DNA of 64,000 bases, taken from contig CAJNYU010000523.1 of assembly GCA_905331475.1 (NCBI GenBank), positions 124,001 to 188,000 of the forward strand, in the 5' to 3' direction. Positions 61,801 to 64,000 of the stretch are shown piece after piece. Both the position numbers and the translations under genes were made by a program. Origin of the DNA: Rotaria socialis. Its lineage: Eukaryota > Rotifera > Eurotatoria > Philodinida > Philodinidae. Each line of letters begins with the position of its first letter. Position 1 is the first letter of the stretch. The notes beneath the pieces were generated by a model that ran no database searches, was not told where the DNA came from, and saw only the letters and a program-made list of their open reading frames with translations.

Positions 61801-62181
61801 AAGAAAGTTCATACAAAGAATGTAATGGTTTATTTTAGAACAAAACAACATATCTTGACCAGTACCACAGAAATATCAATTGGAAATCTTATTCTAGATA
61901 ACAGAATAAAAAAGGTCATAACTATTAAGACAAAGAAGGTCAAGATCATATAGTAGATTATTGTCTATTTTAATTGCAAGGAAAGATACAATCTCTTCAT
62001 TGATATAACTAACATAAATATTTCATAAACATTAGCTGCTAACAGATGGAATAAACAAAATTGAAAAAGCACTGTTGTTTTAAGAAAAAAATAATGTTTT
62101 CTAATAAAAAGACATACACTGAACAACTACACTATAGAGAAATAAGCTATAAATATTAATTATTGCATTAATGTTTTTACG
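55819..62181. other. About 6.4 kb without a recognised gene
   Basis: No coding exon, RNA gene or strong element was found. Frames 56414-56672, 57674-57877 and 61236-61433 lack domain features. A GAAG microsatellite lies at about 60636-60648 and an AG run at about 60506-60516. A weak inverted-repeat pair bounds about 59581-60215. Confidence 0.45.
59581..60215. mobile_element. Possible inverted-repeat element with weak ends
   Basis: The left end GGAGATGCCAAAATCGTAGG and the complement of the right end, GGTGATCCCAAAACTATAGG, agree at about 14 of 20 positions. TATAGGTG occurs inside both ends. An old or degraded element; could be chance. Confidence 0.3.
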
Positions 62182-63545
62182 GTGCCTCAAAGTCAAGAAA
62201 TCGAGCAGGAGAAAAATCCCATTTATTATTACGTGGTTGGATAGAGTTCGATGATTAGATCATGAATATCACCTTTAAAATATTTCAAGGCTTTCGTTTT
62301 GGCTGAGAAATGTTCAAAATACAAACTACACCTGAAAAAGTCAATATTTCACTTTTTCTTTAGAGAAAACTCGAAATTTACCTAGTTTAACAATCTTCTA
62401 AGTTTCGAAAACTATCATCATCGAATTCAACATGAAAGTCTGAATCTACTGATGTAACTTTGACTAGAAAAAAGTATACGCTTCATGTTTGACGAGCTCC
62501 ACTAGGTCACCATGTAGACACCTTCAAATTGATGTCTCGTAAAATCATGAACTATTTTTTTTTAAAACATGTCTCGAACTTTCTTACGTTATTCGAACCG
62601 TCGAGTTGAAGCGAACAAAATTATATATTCAGTTTGAAAAATATTGTTCCTTCTTTGAGAAAATCGATTTTTACTAGATCGGTGACTAAAGTTTAGAGAA
62701 TTGCCGTCTTATTTTGTGGTTTTGCCTATCAAAACTCAATTTTCATGCGAAATAAACATCAGATTCACAATCAGCACAAAAAGCTACATTGCCTATCACA
62801 AATTTTATCAAAAAATAATTTTCATCAAAATTCCAGCCTACTCCCCCTCAATCATTTTTTTCTTGATTTTGTCCTGTGGTGAACCATAGGTAAAATTTTA
62901 AGGAAAATTATTTTTTGATAAAATTTGTGATAGGCAATGTAGCTTTTCCTGCTGATTCCGAATCTGATGTTTATCTTGCATGAAAGTTAAGTTCTGATAC
63001 TCGAAATTTCGAAATAAAAGAGTAATTCGTTAAGCCGCCGTCACCGATCTAGTAAAAATCGATTTTCTCAAAGAAGGAACAATATTTTTCAAACTGAATA
63101 TGTAATTTTGTTCGCTTCAACTCGACGGTTCGAATCACGTACGAAAGTTCGAGACATGTTTTAAAAAAAAATAGTTCATGAGTTTCCGAGACATCAATTT
63201 GAAGGTGTCTACATGATGACCTAGTGGAGCTCGTCAAACATGAAGCGTATACTTTTTTCTAGTCAAAGTTACATCAGTAGATTCAGACTTTCATGTTGAA
63301 TTCGATGATGATAGTTTTCGAAACTTAGAAGATTGTTAAACTAGGTAAATTTCGAGTTTTCTCTAAAGAAAAAGTGAAATATTGACTTTTTCAGGTGTAG
63401 TTTGTATTTTGAACATTTCTCAGCCAAAACGAAAGCCTTGAAATATTTTAAAGGTGATATTCATGATCTAATCATCGAACTCTATCCAACCATGTAATAA
63501 TAAATGGGATTTTCCCTCCTGCTTGATTTCTTGACTTTGGTGCTC
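62182..63545. mobile_element. Large near-perfect foldback element
   Basis: The left arm begins at 62182 (TGCCTCAAAGTCAAGAAATC) and the right arm ends at 63545 with its complement. The arms run inward about 500 bp with few differences, for example GATCGGTGAC at 62679 and GTCACCGATC at 63043. The centre holds an inner inverted pair (62793-62826 and 62906-62938) and the phrase CAGCCTACTCCCCC, shared with the element at 8820-10104. Frames 62701-62889 and 63049-63237 are by-products. Confidence 0.85.
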
Positions 63546-64000
63546 CTTACTGAAATACCACAAGTTGAGATCATAATGAATGAAATCTAATTAAAAAAGC
63601 TTTATCTATGACATTACTTTTATGCTACTGTTAAAACATAATAAGAACAGATAGTCAGAAAAAACATAGTTATCAAGACCCTATGAGTGATTCTTCGAGG
63701 GAAAATTCGATGAGTATTCTTATTAATTACAAAAATATGTCAGAGAGCTTGGTAAATTAGGAGATGAGTATGAACTTGTATTGGCTGCTAATTTAAAATA
63801 CAGGAAGTTATATGACACAAACTTGAAACAATGACAAAAGAAATAGATCACAAATAATTACACTTTGGGTTCAAATTTTTATCAAAATTAGAATAGAAAT
63901 AGAGTCGTATCTTTAGTAAAGATGACAATAGAATATTCACCAGGGATTGTTTTTGTCTTATGTACTTATCATCGGGATACTCATGTTCGAATATACATTG
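63546..64000. other. AT-rich end of window, nothing recognised
   Basis: No coding frame, repeat or site stood out between the foldback element and the window edge. Confidence 0.5.

Noticed and set aside
63120-63160. GGTTCGAATCACG resembling a tRNA B box
   Set aside because: It lies in a foldback arm, no A box or cloverleaf could be drawn, and the complementary arm has the same sequence.

Overview
This window looks like an AT-rich animal nuclear genome. The genes carry GT-AG introns, mostly very short (34-76 nt), with a few long ones (481, 731 and 924 nt). The gene set is metazoan: a Patched/NPC1-type membrane protein, a secreted cysteine-rich VWC-like protein, a calpain, Rho GTPases, a tubulin relative, a C2H2 zinc-finger factor and a small secreted peptide precursor. 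Low GC, tiny introns, family expansions and a BEN-like relic would fit a bdelloid rotifer (Rotaria/Didymodactylos type). That assignment is tentative, because no species marker can be checked here. No rRNA, tRNA or CRISPR was recognised.

Layout. 1-3.5 kb is gene-poor. 3.5-7.3 kb (+) holds the 3' three exons of a Patched/NPC-like protein. 7.6-17 kb is a transposon-rich block: foldback elements, at least two clear element-in-element insertions, and a decayed BEN-like gene broken by insertions. 18.7-19.1 kb (+) holds a two-exon secreted peptide precursor with a TATA box. 22.0-23.3 kb (-) is the VWC-like protein. 27.2-30.0 kb (-) is a seven-exon calpain with an intact Cys/His/Asn triad, an 18-nt micro-exon and a 34-nt intron. 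34.3-36.7 kb has two copies of a dispersed repeat around remnants of an unidentified gene. 37.9-46.2 kb (+) is a Rho cluster: two apparently functional genes, one pseudogene, and one intact gene that has lost the residues needed for GTP/Mg binding and hydrolysis. 47.5-48.4 kb (+) is a single-exon ORF that reads as a very divergent delta-tubulin without the tubulin GTP-binding signature. 52.2-54.0 kb (-) is a four-finger C2H2 factor. 54.2-55.8 kb and 62.2-63.5 kb are large foldback elements, separated by about 6 kb where no gene was found.

The genes do not form a pathway and are mostly independent, spaced transcription units. The exception is the Rho cluster. Its three intact members share one intron position and phase and an identical second-exon length, so they are local tandem duplicates at different stages of divergence, including loss of catalysis and loss of function.

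The most notable items are the pseudo-Rho at 45.5 kb, the G-box-less delta-tubulin-like protein at 47.5 kb, the candidate amidated peptide precursor at 18.75 kb, the array of four 29-nt 'mini-exon' units at 12.56 kb, and nested insertions whose empty sites can be read from the opposite arm of the host palindrome. Family names rest on remembered family features and were not checked by database search.
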